Source: Streptomyces tardus (GTDB lineage Bacteria > Actinomycetota > Actinomycetes > Streptomycetales > Streptomycetaceae). From it: a stretch of 64,000 bases of DNA. This document shows positions 57,201-64,000 of this stretch, piece after piece. Below the pieces are notes generated by a model, which was given only the letters and a program-made list of their open reading frames with translations, did no database searches and was not told the origin of the DNA. The stretch covers positions 2,017,068 through 2,081,067 of the forward strand of contig NZ_JAELVF020000001.1 in assembly GCF_018101125.2 (NCBI RefSeq). The letters run 5' to 3'. A program made the translations under genes and the position numbers. Each line of letters begins with the position of its first letter. Position 1 is the stretch's first letter.

Positions 57201-57914
57201 ATGGACCGGCACCAACCGCACCCCGCACCATCGACGTTCACCGCTCCGTCCCTCACCGCTCCGTCCCTCGCCGCGCCGCCGTTCACCGCTCCGTCCCTCG
57301 CCGCTCCGGCGTCCGCCGCTCCGGCGTGCGCCGCTCTGACAACCGAGCGCCTGCGGCTGCGTCCCTTCGTTTTCCGGGACGCGGAGGAGCTGTTCGCGCT
57401 GCACACCGACCCCGAGGTCATGCGCTACCTCGATGATGCGGAGCCCGCGACTCCGCAGACGATCGAGGAGCGCACCCTTCCGCACCTGATGCGCCACCAC
57501 CACTGCGTGGGCGGTCAGGCCTACTTCGCGGCCGAGGAGTCGCAGAGCGGTCGCTTCATCGGCTGGTTCGAGCTGCGGCCGGTGAACGGGGGCGATGCGT
57601 CCGTTCTGGAGCTCGGCTACCGGCTCGGACGGGTTGCCTGGGGTCACGGTTACGCCACCGAGGGTTCAACCGCCTTGCTGCGCAGGGCGTTCACCGCGTC
57701 GGCCGCCGAAACGGTCGTCGCCGAGACGATGTCGGTCAACGCTCGTTCGCGCCGCGTGATGGAGAAGGTCGGGATGCGCCATGTGCGCACCTTCTTTCAG
57801 GAGTGGCCCCATCCGTTGCCGGGCTCCGAACACGGTGAGGTCGAGTACGCGATCAGCCGGGAGGAGTGGACGAGGACGCACCAGGCCCCCTCGGTGGCTC
57901 ACGGGCACTCCTGA
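57201..57914 (+). CDS. GNAT acetyltransferase (RimJ/RimL-like)
   Basis: 237 residues. The N-terminal ~45 are Ser/Ala/Pro-rich, encoded by degenerate CCGCTCCGTCCCTC-type repeats. The GNAT fold starts TTERLRLRPF and has the acetyl-CoA region YRLGRVAWGHGYATEGSTAL, then ETMSVNARSRRVMEKVGM. Typical for the RimJ/RimL branch that acetylates protein N-termini or small amines. If the repeats are not translated, the true start could be further in. Confidence 0.8.
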   Translation: MDRHQPHPAPSTFTAPSLTAPSLAAPPFTAPSLAAPASAAPACAALTTERLRLRPFVFRDAEELFALHTDPEVMRYLDDAEPATPQTIEERTLPHLMRHHHCVGGQAYFAAEESQSGRFIGWFELRPVNGGDASVLELGYRLGRVAWGHGYATEGSTALLRRAFTASAAETVVAETMSVNARSRRVMEKVGMRHVRTFFQEWPHPLPGSEHGEVEYAISREEWTRTHQAPSVAHGHS

Positions 57915-57982
57915 ACGCGGTCACCCCTGAACGCGGTCACCCCTGAGCGCGGGCACTCCTGAACGCGGGCACTCCTGAACGC
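57903..57982. repeat. 16-bp tandem repeat x5 spanning a stop codon
   Basis: Five near-identical units (GGGCACTCCTGAACGC and variants) run from the last codons of the GNAT gene into the intergenic DNA. The first unit contains the gene's TGA. Confidence 0.9.
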
Positions 57983-58829
57983 CCCGGCTCCCCGGTGCCG
58001 GTCGACCCTGCCGGAACCGACGCCCAGCCCGGGCGCCCCAGCCCGACGCGCGCCTCGGACGCCCGCCCCGCGACCCGGAGTCCCGGCCGCCGCCCACGGC
58101 GGGTGTGCGGCGCCGGGCTCCTCCCGCGTCCACGACGAGTCCGCAACCGCCGAGACGCTCCAACCGGCTGGACTGGGTTGCCGCGAACCGGGTAGAAGCG
58201 CCGCGGAACAACTCCAAGGGCGGGTCGGCCGCGGGGAGGTACAGGAAATGCACAGCACACACCGAACGTTCAGTGGATGAGGACCCGGCACCCACTGCAC
58301 CCGGCCGACCGCCGGAGCCTGCGCACCGGGCCGTTCCAGCCCGAGGCCCCGACCGGCGACGCGTACGGACACCACAGGTACGAGCGCGACAGGCGCGACA
58401 GGTACGAGCACGGCACCCACGGCGGCACGCACCACTCGTACGACGCCGTGCCCGGCCCGTCGGGCACGGGGCCCCGACTGCGGCAGGAGGACGGCTGACC
58501 GCCTCCCCACCGGCCGTACACGCTGATCAGAACCGCCCGCCCGCCGACCGCATCCGGGTGGACGTCGGAGCCGCCCCCCGGACTGCCGCCCCCACGCGTC
58601 GGTCCACGGGCCACACGGGCCCACGTCCGGCACGTGCTGATCGAGCCCGGCCCCGGTGACGTCCCGGACCAGCCGCCGCTCACCGGACACCGCACACCGC
58701 ACACCGCACACCGCACACCGCACATCCGAACCACCCGCACACCCGAACCACCCGCACGCACACCCGCACACCCGCACACCGACGTCGATACATACCAACG
58801 GCAGAGCAGAGACTCACAGAGGGGGGCAC
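57983..58829. other. Long region between two GNAT genes
   Basis: About 850 nt. Apart from the small candidate gene at 58277-58498, nothing convincing. Around 58685-58790 CACACCGCACACC-type simple repeats occur. Confidence 0.4.
58277..58498 (+). CDS. Small His/Arg/Tyr-rich hypothetical protein
   Basis: 73 codons from ATG 58277 with nearly all third positions G or C, as expected for a real gene in this genome. The peptide is rich in His, Arg, Tyr and Asp (GHHRYERDRRDRYEHG), with no signal peptide or membrane segment. It has no clear Shine-Dalgarno and no known family. Overlapping minus-strand frames look like shadows. Confidence 0.4.
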   Translation: MRTRHPLHPADRRSLRTGPFQPEAPTGDAYGHHRYERDRRDRYEHGTHGGTHHSYDAVPGPSGTGPRLRQEDG

Positions 58830-59489
58830 GTGGAGCTACGACAGCTGAACGAGGAGCTGCTGCAGGAGTTGCAGGAGGCAGCCGTACGAGACGCGGACCC
58901 CGGTGAGGTGATGCCTCCGGTCGGAGGGCCGCCGGGTTGGACGAGACGGCGCCGCGAGGCGTTTGTGCAGTTCCACCGCGAACGGGCGCTGGCACCGGAT
59001 CCGGTGGAGGTGACGTTCGCGATACTGCACGAGCACACGGTCGTCGGCGCCGCCCGTCTGGAGCGGTTGCCGGACGAGCCGGGCTCGGTGGAGCTCGGGG
59101 TGTGGCTGGGGCGTTCGGTGCGCGGTCGCGGCATGGCCCACAAGGTGCTGCTGGGGCTGATGGAGGAGGCTCGCTCACTGGGTTTCCGGCACGTGGTGGC
59201 CAGTACGACCACCGGCAACACGGCGGCGCAGCGGGCCCTCGCCGCACTCGGCGCGGATCTGACCCCGGTGGGCGCGACCACCGTCACGGCGATTCTGCTG
59301 CTCGTCCCCGCGGACACCTCGGCAGGCACCGCGAACGCCCGCTCCGCCGCCGGCACCGGCAGGGCCGCCGGGCTCCCGCCCCGCCAGGCGCCGGTGGCGC
59401 GGGCTACGGGCGGCCCAGGTCCCGGGAGATGCGGGAGAGCTGGTCCAGCCGCTGCTCCAGCGTGGGGTGCGAGGAGAGGAGCTTGCTGA
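58830..59489 (+). CDS. GNAT acetyltransferase
   Basis: 219 residues from GTG 58830 with GAGGGGGG upstream. N-acetyltransferase core at about 25-165: EVTFAILHEHTVVGAARLE, WLGRSVRGRGMAHKVLLGL, TTGNTAAQRALAALGA. The end is Arg/Gly-rich and its last 86 nt overlap the convergent htpX gene, so the tail may be a weakly constrained read-on. Confidence 0.8.
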   Translation: MELRQLNEELLQELQEAAVRDADPGEVMPPVGGPPGWTRRRREAFVQFHRERALAPDPVEVTFAILHEHTVVGAARLERLPDEPGSVELGVWLGRSVRGRGMAHKVLLGLMEEARSLGFRHVVASTTTGNTAAQRALAALGADLTPVGATTVTAILLLVPADTSAGTANARSAAGTGRAAGLPPRQAPVARATGGPGPGRCGRAGPAAAPAWGARRGAC

Positions 59490-60306
59490 AGGACTGGCCG
59501 GAGACCGCGGGGGCGAAGAAGAACGCGTTGAACGGCTCGGCCTGGCGCAGGTCCCGGGTCGGAATCTGCGACATCTGCCCGGTGATCTTCGTCAGCGCCG
59601 CGGCGAGCGCGGAGGGGCGGCCGGTCAGCAGGGCGGCGCCGCGGTCGGCGGACAGCTCGCGGTAGCGGGACAGCAGCCGGGTGAGCAGGAAGCTGATCAC
59701 GTACACCACCACGCTCACCAGCGGAATGATCAGCGCCAGGATCGCGGTGTTGTTGTTCCGCCCGCCTCCGCGCATCATGCCGCTCCACAACGCCATCCGG
59801 GTGAGCGATCCGGCGAGCACTCCGAGGAACGACGCGAAGGTCATCACCGCGACGTCCCGGTGCGCGACGTGGGAGAGCTCGTGCGCCAGCACGCCGTCGA
59901 GCTCCTCGGGCTCCAGCCGGCGCAGCAGTCCCGTGGTGGCGCAGACCAGTGCCTTCTTCTGGTTGCGGCCGGTGGCGAACGCGTTCGGTACGTCGCTGTC
60001 GGCGATGGCCACTCGCGGCTTCGGCATGTCCGCGAGCGCGCACAGACGGTCGATGGCGCCGTGCAGCTCGGGTGCCTGCTCCGGGGTGACCTCGCGGGCG
60101 CCCATGCTGTACGCCGCGATCCGGTCGCTGAACCAGAACTGTGCGATGAACATGCCGCCGGTGAACAGCAGGATCAGCGGCCAGGCCTTGCCCAGCAGCG
60201 CGATCAGGACCCCCATGAAGGCCACGTACAGCAGGCCGATGAGGAACATCGTGAACACCATGCGGCGGGTCAGCCCTCGGTCGGGCGCGTACCGGGTCTG
60301 TGCCAT
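59404..60306 (-). CDS. htpX: HtpX-family M48 membrane metalloprotease
   Basis: 300 residues from ATG 60306 with AAGGGG upstream. Two N-terminal membrane helices (about 17-60) precede GVLAHELSHVAHRD (HExxH zinc site with Glu). Two more helices (VLAGSLTRMAL, IIPLVSVVVYVISFLL) are followed by ELSADRGAALLTG, which provides the third zinc ligand. It degrades damaged membrane proteins. The PspAB gene lies upstream on the same strand, a pairing I know from other Streptomyces. Confidence 0.93.
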   Translation of the reverse strand: MAQTRYAPDRGLTRRMVFTMFLIGLLYVAFMGVLIALLGKAWPLILLFTGGMFIAQFWFSDRIAAYSMGAREVTPEQAPELHGAIDRLCALADMPKPRVAIADSDVPNAFATGRNQKKALVCATTGLLRRLEPEELDGVLAHELSHVAHRDVAVMTFASFLGVLAGSLTRMALWSGMMRGGGRNNNTAILALIIPLVSVVVYVISFLLTRLLSRYRELSADRGAALLTGRPSALAAALTKITGQMSQIPTRDLRQAEPFNAFFFAPAVSGQSFSKLLSSHPTLEQRLDQLSRISRDLGRP

Positions 60307-60566
60307 CTGCGTCACCCCTTCACCTCTGGAGCGTAACGCGCCCGCACCCGGTGCACCCGCCCGCCTGTACGCACCGGAGACGCACCCTGCAGCGCCGGGA
60401 ACGCGGCACCGGCACACAGCACATCGGCCGCGATACGGCCCGGTGCGCGATACGGCCCGGTGCGCGAGACGGCCGGTGCGCGAGACGGCCGGTGCGCGAG
60501 ACGGCGCGTGCCCGGCCCGGCCCGCGGCCCGGTTCGCGGCGCGGCCCGGCGGCACGCCTCGGCGCG

Positions 60567-61130
60567 CTACATGCCCGGGGCGCCCCAGACCGGGAACCAG
60601 CGGCTCAGATCGTCCTCCATCGGCAGATCCTCACCGAGCGTCGACCGCATCTGGAGCTCCAGCGCGTTGTCGCGCTTCTCTCCGGGCGACGGCGCGAACG
60701 GGTAGAACGTGCCCCGCTTGTAGAGGTAGACCAGCGCCAGCGAGCGCTGCTCCTCGTCACGGAAGGTGATCAGCGAGCAGAGCAGCTGCGGTCCGAAGCC
60801 GCCGTCCTGGAGGAAGGTGTTGACCGCGTGCAGGTCGTTCACGAGCGCGGCCAACTCCCCCGACTGCTCGGGCTCGTGGCGGGAGACGACCCAGGTGTAA
60901 CCGTAGGAGTCGCGGGTGAACTCGGCCTCGCCGAGCAGTCCTCGCACCTCGTCCTGGAGTCGGTTGAAGGCGCCGCCCTCGACTCCGGCGAAGCAGACCG
61001 AGCCCACTCCGGTCGGCTTGAAACCGGCTGCCGCCTCCAGCGTGATCGCCGCCGACGGCAGGGAGAAGAGCCGGTCGAGGTCGGGCCGTACGGGCTTCTT
61101 GCGGCCGAGAATCGCGTCGAGGAATCCCAT
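60567..61130 (-). CDS. pspAB: PspA-associated protein PspAB
   Basis: 187 residues from ATG 61130 matching the actinobacterial PspAB family: MGFLDAILGRKKP, LPSAAITLEAA, GFKPTGVGSVCFAGVEGGAF, GTFYPFAP. It is found with htpX or PspA and is assumed to act in envelope stress. Here the upstream LLM gene ends 5 nt before its start, so the three may be one operon, although 260 nt separate it from htpX. Confidence 0.85.
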   Translation of the reverse strand: MGFLDAILGRKKPVRPDLDRLFSLPSAAITLEAAAGFKPTGVGSVCFAGVEGGAFNRLQDEVRGLLGEAEFTRDSYGYTWVVSRHEPEQSGELAALVNDLHAVNTFLQDGGFGPQLLCSLITFRDEEQRSLALVYLYKRGTFYPFAPSPGEKRDNALELQMRSTLGEDLPMEDDLSRWFPVWGAPGM

Positions 61131-61135
61131 GGCTG

Positions 61136-62041
61136 TCAGCTCCCGATCTGCTGGACACCGCGCGTCGCGATCTCCTCGAACACTCGCTCGTCGGCCTCGA
61201 ACCGGGTGCCCGGCAGCGGCCAGTGCAGGATGATCTCGTCGAAACCCAGCTCGGCGTGGGCACCGGCGAAGTCGACGAAGGAATCCACCGACTCCAGCAC
61301 CCGCTCGGGCACAAAGCCGGTCAACAGGGTGCGGCTGAGGGCGGCGGGGTCGCGGCCCTCCTTCTCGCAGGCGGTCGCGAGCCGTTCGAGCTGACCGCGC
61401 AGTGCCGCCCTCGACTCCTGCGCGCCGGCGTCCGGACCGATGCGCCCGTCGCCGGTGGTGACCCAGCCCTGGCCGTGGCGCGCGGCGAGCCGCATTCCTC
61501 GCGGGCCGGTCGCCGCCACGGTGAACGGCAGCCGCGGCAGTTGGACGCAGCCGGGGATGTTGCGCGCCTCGTGCACCGAGTAGTGCGCGCCGCGGTGCGT
61601 GGTCTCGTCCTCGGACAGCAGCCGGTCCAGCAGCGAGGTGAACTCGGCGAAGCGGTCTGCCCGCTCCTTCGGGGTCCAGGGCTCCTCGCCCTCGGGGAGC
61701 AGCGTCGTCGCGTCGAAACCGCTGCCGCCCGCTCCGATACCGAGCGTGACCCGGCCGGCCGAGATGTCGTCCAGGGTGAGGAGTTCCTTGGCCAGCGTCA
61801 CCGGATGCCGGAAGTTCGGCGAGGTGACCATGGTGCCGAGGCGGATCCGGTCGGTGACGCCCGCAGCGGCGGTGAGCGTCGGCAGCGCGCCGAACCACGG
61901 GCCGTCGCGGAAGGGCATGCGCCAGGAGAGGTGGTCGTAGGTGTACGCGGTGTGAAAGCCGAGTTCCTCGGCGCGACGCCACCTCTCGCGCCCGCCCTCG
62001 TGCCACCGCCTGACCGGAAGGATCACCGTACTGAGCCGCAT
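61136..62041 (-). CDS. LLM-class F420-dependent oxidoreductase
   Basis: 301 residues. A luciferase-like TIM barrel with AYTYDHLSWR, RIRLGTMVTSPNFRHP, RVTLGIGAGGSGFDA and a C-terminal ELGFDEIILHWP. The family uses F420 or FMN for hydride transfer; the substrate is unknown. It starts a minus-strand set with pspAB. Confidence 0.9.
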   Translation of the reverse strand: MRLSTVILPVRRWHEGGRERWRRAEELGFHTAYTYDHLSWRMPFRDGPWFGALPTLTAAAGVTDRIRLGTMVTSPNFRHPVTLAKELLTLDDISAGRVTLGIGAGGSGFDATTLLPEGEEPWTPKERADRFAEFTSLLDRLLSEDETTHRGAHYSVHEARNIPGCVQLPRLPFTVAATGPRGMRLAARHGQGWVTTGDGRIGPDAGAQESRAALRGQLERLATACEKEGRDPAALSRTLLTGFVPERVLESVDSFVDFAGAHAELGFDEIILHWPLPGTRFEADERVFEEIATRGVQQIGS

Positions 62042-62214
62042 CCAGCCAACCTAACCCCTTTCGGTGGCGGTCAGTTCGGCACCCGGAGACAGTGGGCCGC
62101 AGCAACTCGACCGCACCGGAAGGGAGCATTCCCGGTCCGGAACGGGCAGACCAGTACGTGAGAAAGCGCTCAATCGGGCACGAGGGCGCACGAGTGTGCA
62201 TGTGCTGCGCGAGG

Positions 62215-63120
62215 ATGATGACCGTGACTCGACTCCCCGTTACTCACCGTGTACAGCGTCTTCCCCGACTCATCGCCACCGATCTTGACGGAACGTTGCT
62301 GCACGACGACAAGTCCGTCTCCGCCCGTACGGTCGCCGCGCTCGCCGCCGCGGAACGGGCCGGTGTGGAGGTCTTCTTCGTCACGGGACGGCCGGCGCGC
62401 TGGATGGACGTGGTCAGCGAGCACGTCCACGGTCACGGCCTGGCGATCTGCGCCAACGGCGCGGCGGTCGTCGACCTGCACGCCGGCCGCAGCCTGGTGA
62501 AGGTGCGGGAGCTGCCGGTGCCGACCGCCCGCGAGGTGGTGGCCGCTCTTCGGAGCGCGGCGCCCGGGGCGACCTTCGCACTCGAACGGACGAGCGGCAT
62601 GACGTACGAGCCGCAGTACACGCCGTACTTCCACGGTGACGACGGGCCGGTCGCCACCGCCCCCATCGACAAGCTGCTCGCCTCGGACGCGCCCGTCGGG
62701 CAGCACGACGGACAGCCCGGCGGCGGGCAGTGCGGGGACCCGGTGCTCAAACTGCTGGTGCGGCACGCCGAGTTGTCGCCGGACGGGTTCCTGGAGCTGG
62801 CGAGAGCGGTGGCGGGCGATCTCGCGGAGATCACCCGATCGAGTCCCACCACACTGCTGGAGATCAGCGGCCGGGGAGTGAGCAAGGCCAGCACCCTGGC
62901 GCAGTGCTGCGCCGAGCGCGGCATCGAGCCCGAGGACGTCATCGCGTTCGGGGACATGCCGAACGATCTGGAGATGCTGAACTGGGCCGGTCGCTCCTAC
63001 GCCATGTCCAACGCCCACCCCGCCGTGCTCGCCGCCACCAGCCACCGCACCGTCGGCAACAACGAGGACGGCGTGGCCGCCGTCATCGAACGCCTCCTGG
63101 CCGCCGACCTCCCGCGCTGA
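62215..63120 (+). CDS. HAD-superfamily (Cof-type) phosphatase
   Basis: 301 residues. Motif I is [12 protein letters not shown] and motif IV FGDMPNDLEM; TGRPARW and a C2 cap lie between. ATG 62215, ATG 62218 and GTG 62224 are in frame. GAGG at 62211-62214 suits GTG 62224 best, so the exact start is open. A paralogue of the protein at 34070. The cap carries a Gly/Gln insert (HDGQPGGGQ). Confidence 0.9.
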   Translation: MMTVTRLPVTHRVQRLPRLIATDLDGTLLHDDKSVSARTVAALAAAERAGVEVFFVTGRPARWMDVVSEHVHGHGLAICANGAAVVDLHAGRSLVKVRELPVPTAREVVAALRSAAPGATFALERTSGMTYEPQYTPYFHGDDGPVATAPIDKLLASDAPVGQHDGQPGGGQCGDPVLKLLVRHAELSPDGFLELARAVAGDLAEITRSSPTTLLEISGRGVSKASTLAQCCAERGIEPEDVIAFGDMPNDLEMLNWAGRSYAMSNAHPAVLAATSHRTVGNNEDGVAAVIERLLAADLPR

Positions 63121-63150
63121 CCCGCGCTGACCCGCGCTGACCCGCTCTGA
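63111..63150. repeat. 10-bp tandem repeat x4 spanning a stop codon
   Basis: Units CCCGCGCTGA (last with one mismatch) start inside the HAD gene's final codons. Each unit brings a TGA. Confidence 0.95.
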
Positions 63151-63351
63151 CCCGCGACGACCACCGCACAACCGGCGGGCGGCCGGCTCGGCTGTCGGCC
63201 CCACCTTCGACAGTGACGCCGGCGAAGCGGTGGCTGCGCCGGTGTCGGCGGGCGGACAGTCGCGGGGGAGCGGCCCGGGACGTGCCGCTCCACGGGGGCG
63301 CGAAGGGGCGCGGCATTGCCCGGCCCGCCCGCGCGTGGCTACGGTGCGGTG

Positions 63352-63873
63352 GTGAACATCGCCGGCGACAGGACGAGGCGAGCGAAGCCCGCCTTCGCCG
63401 CGCGAAGCAGGCTGGCCTTCGCCGCGCTGCTCGCCGCGCTGCTCGGCCTCGGCGTCGCGCCGCAGACGGCGTACGCCGCACAGACGGCCCTCGCCACAAC
63501 CGCCTCCGCCTCCGCCTCCGCGCCTGCCTCGGCCGAACAGCACCTCGGCGGCGACGAGGGCCGGGCACAGGAGCGGGACCGCATTGAGCGGGACCGCATT
63601 GAGCGGGACAGCACCGGGCAGGAGCGGTCGGAGCGGCACAGCGAGCAGCTGCGGCACTCGCCGGTGGCGACGACGGTCCCCGGCACGCTGCCCTACGCCC
63701 CGCGCGAGCAGCACGGTCCCGGCGGTCCCGGCGGGCTGCTGCCGCCGGCCGCGCACCAGCACCTTCCGGCGCAGCCCGGCATCGCCGCGGAGGACGTGCC
63801 CTCGCTGCTGCCCGGTTCGGCAGGCGGCGCGCTGCCGGACGTACGCGGGCCTCCGGGAGCGCCCGGACACTGA
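63352..63873 (+). CDS. Secreted protein of unknown function
   Basis: 173 residues from GTG 63352, preceded by TACGGT with a 6-nt gap and no Shine-Dalgarno, so a leaderless start is likely (GTG 63349 is adjacent). The Sec signal peptide (hydrophobic core LAFAALLAALLGLGVA) ends near AYA. The mature part is Ser/Ala-, then charged (a duplicated ERDRI unit from a 15-bp repeat), then Gly/Pro/His-rich, and looks unfolded. I do not recognise the family. Confidence 0.6.
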   Translation: MNIAGDRTRRAKPAFAARSRLAFAALLAALLGLGVAPQTAYAAQTALATTASASASAPASAEQHLGGDEGRAQERDRIERDRIERDSTGQERSERHSEQLRHSPVATTVPGTLPYAPREQHGPGGPGGLLPPAAHQHLPAQPGIAAEDVPSLLPGSAGGALPDVRGPPGAPGH

Positions 63874-64000
63874 CCGAACCCCCGCCCTGCCAACCGGCCG
63901 GTCGTGGCGGCTCCGGGCGGTGCCCCGACCCCAGGACGTCACAACCGCCCTGGCCACCACCCCCGTTCGCCCTCTCCGAGGCCCCGGCCGAGCACCCGCG
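63874..64000. other. Window end
   Basis: 127 nt after the last gene; nothing recognised. Confidence 0.4.

Noticed and set aside
57899..58798. A 299-codon minus-strand frame rich in Cys and Val
   Set aside because: It runs through CACACCGCACACC-type simple repeats, has no ribosome site or family, and covers the better small plus-strand candidate.

Overview
The window is very GC-rich, with a strong G/C bias at third codon positions. Its gene content is typical of a Streptomyces chromosome core: LCP and HtrA envelope proteins, HATPase anti-sigma-like proteins, a PP2C/SpoIIE-type protein, a prim-pol protein, a DUF5926 protein, HtpX with PspAB, and leaderless starts. The order pheA - serS - HAD hydrolase, with a copper block beside it, is as I remember it from the Streptomyces region not far from oriC. 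That placement is inference. I see no phage, transposase, integrase or CRISPR array.

Layout. 0.7-4.4 kb: a P-loop NTPase and a membrane-anchored periplasmic-binding-fold protein. 4.7-7.7 kb: tRNA-Ser(UGA), an HtrA-type serine protease and a cytoplasmic glycerophosphodiester phosphodiesterase, separated by remarkable palindromes. 7.8-16.6 kb: a HATPase protein, DUF5926, a secreted protein, a prim-pol protein, a frameshifted GAF/SpoIIE gene, aminopeptidase P and a TatA-like protein. 16.8-21.4 kb: two CNNM/CBS membrane proteins and an LCP ligase. 21.5-25.1 kb: small secreted or regulatory genes and a cold-shock protein. 25.2-30.9 kb: a copper/heme block (YcnI, Sco1/SenC, PCuAC chaperone, CopC-CopD fusion, DyP peroxidase). 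31.0-35.9 kb: pheA, a DnaA-box cluster, serS, HAD hydrolase, SDR.

36.1-46.2 kb: a secreted amidase with two peptidoglycan-binding domains, then a catabolic-looking minus-strand set (FAD oxidoreductase, ketopantoate-reductase/M20-peptidase fusion, SDR, MHS transporter, polysaccharide-deacetylase/PuuE-like protein). A two-domain Lrp/AsnC regulator diverges from it. 46.4-51.4 kb: a secreted protein with a RelA/SpoT-like nucleotide pyrophosphokinase fold, and two ABC ATPase/permease pairs. 51.8-64 kb: an alpha/beta-hydrolase/SDR fusion, MerR regulator, Tat-exported propeller-like protein, two GNAT acetyltransferases, HtpX, PspAB, LLM oxidoreductase, HAD phosphatase and a secreted protein.

Most notable observations: (1) a perfect 146-bp palindrome (6766-6911) over the phosphodiesterase start, plus an inverted copy of the HtrA linker; (2) an inverted 78-bp duplication giving two divergent genes (51399 and about 51798) the same promoter and start; (3) a DnaA-box cluster between pheA and serS; (4) a secreted RelA-fold protein; (5) a ketopantoate-reductase/M20 fusion in an Lrp-linked cluster.
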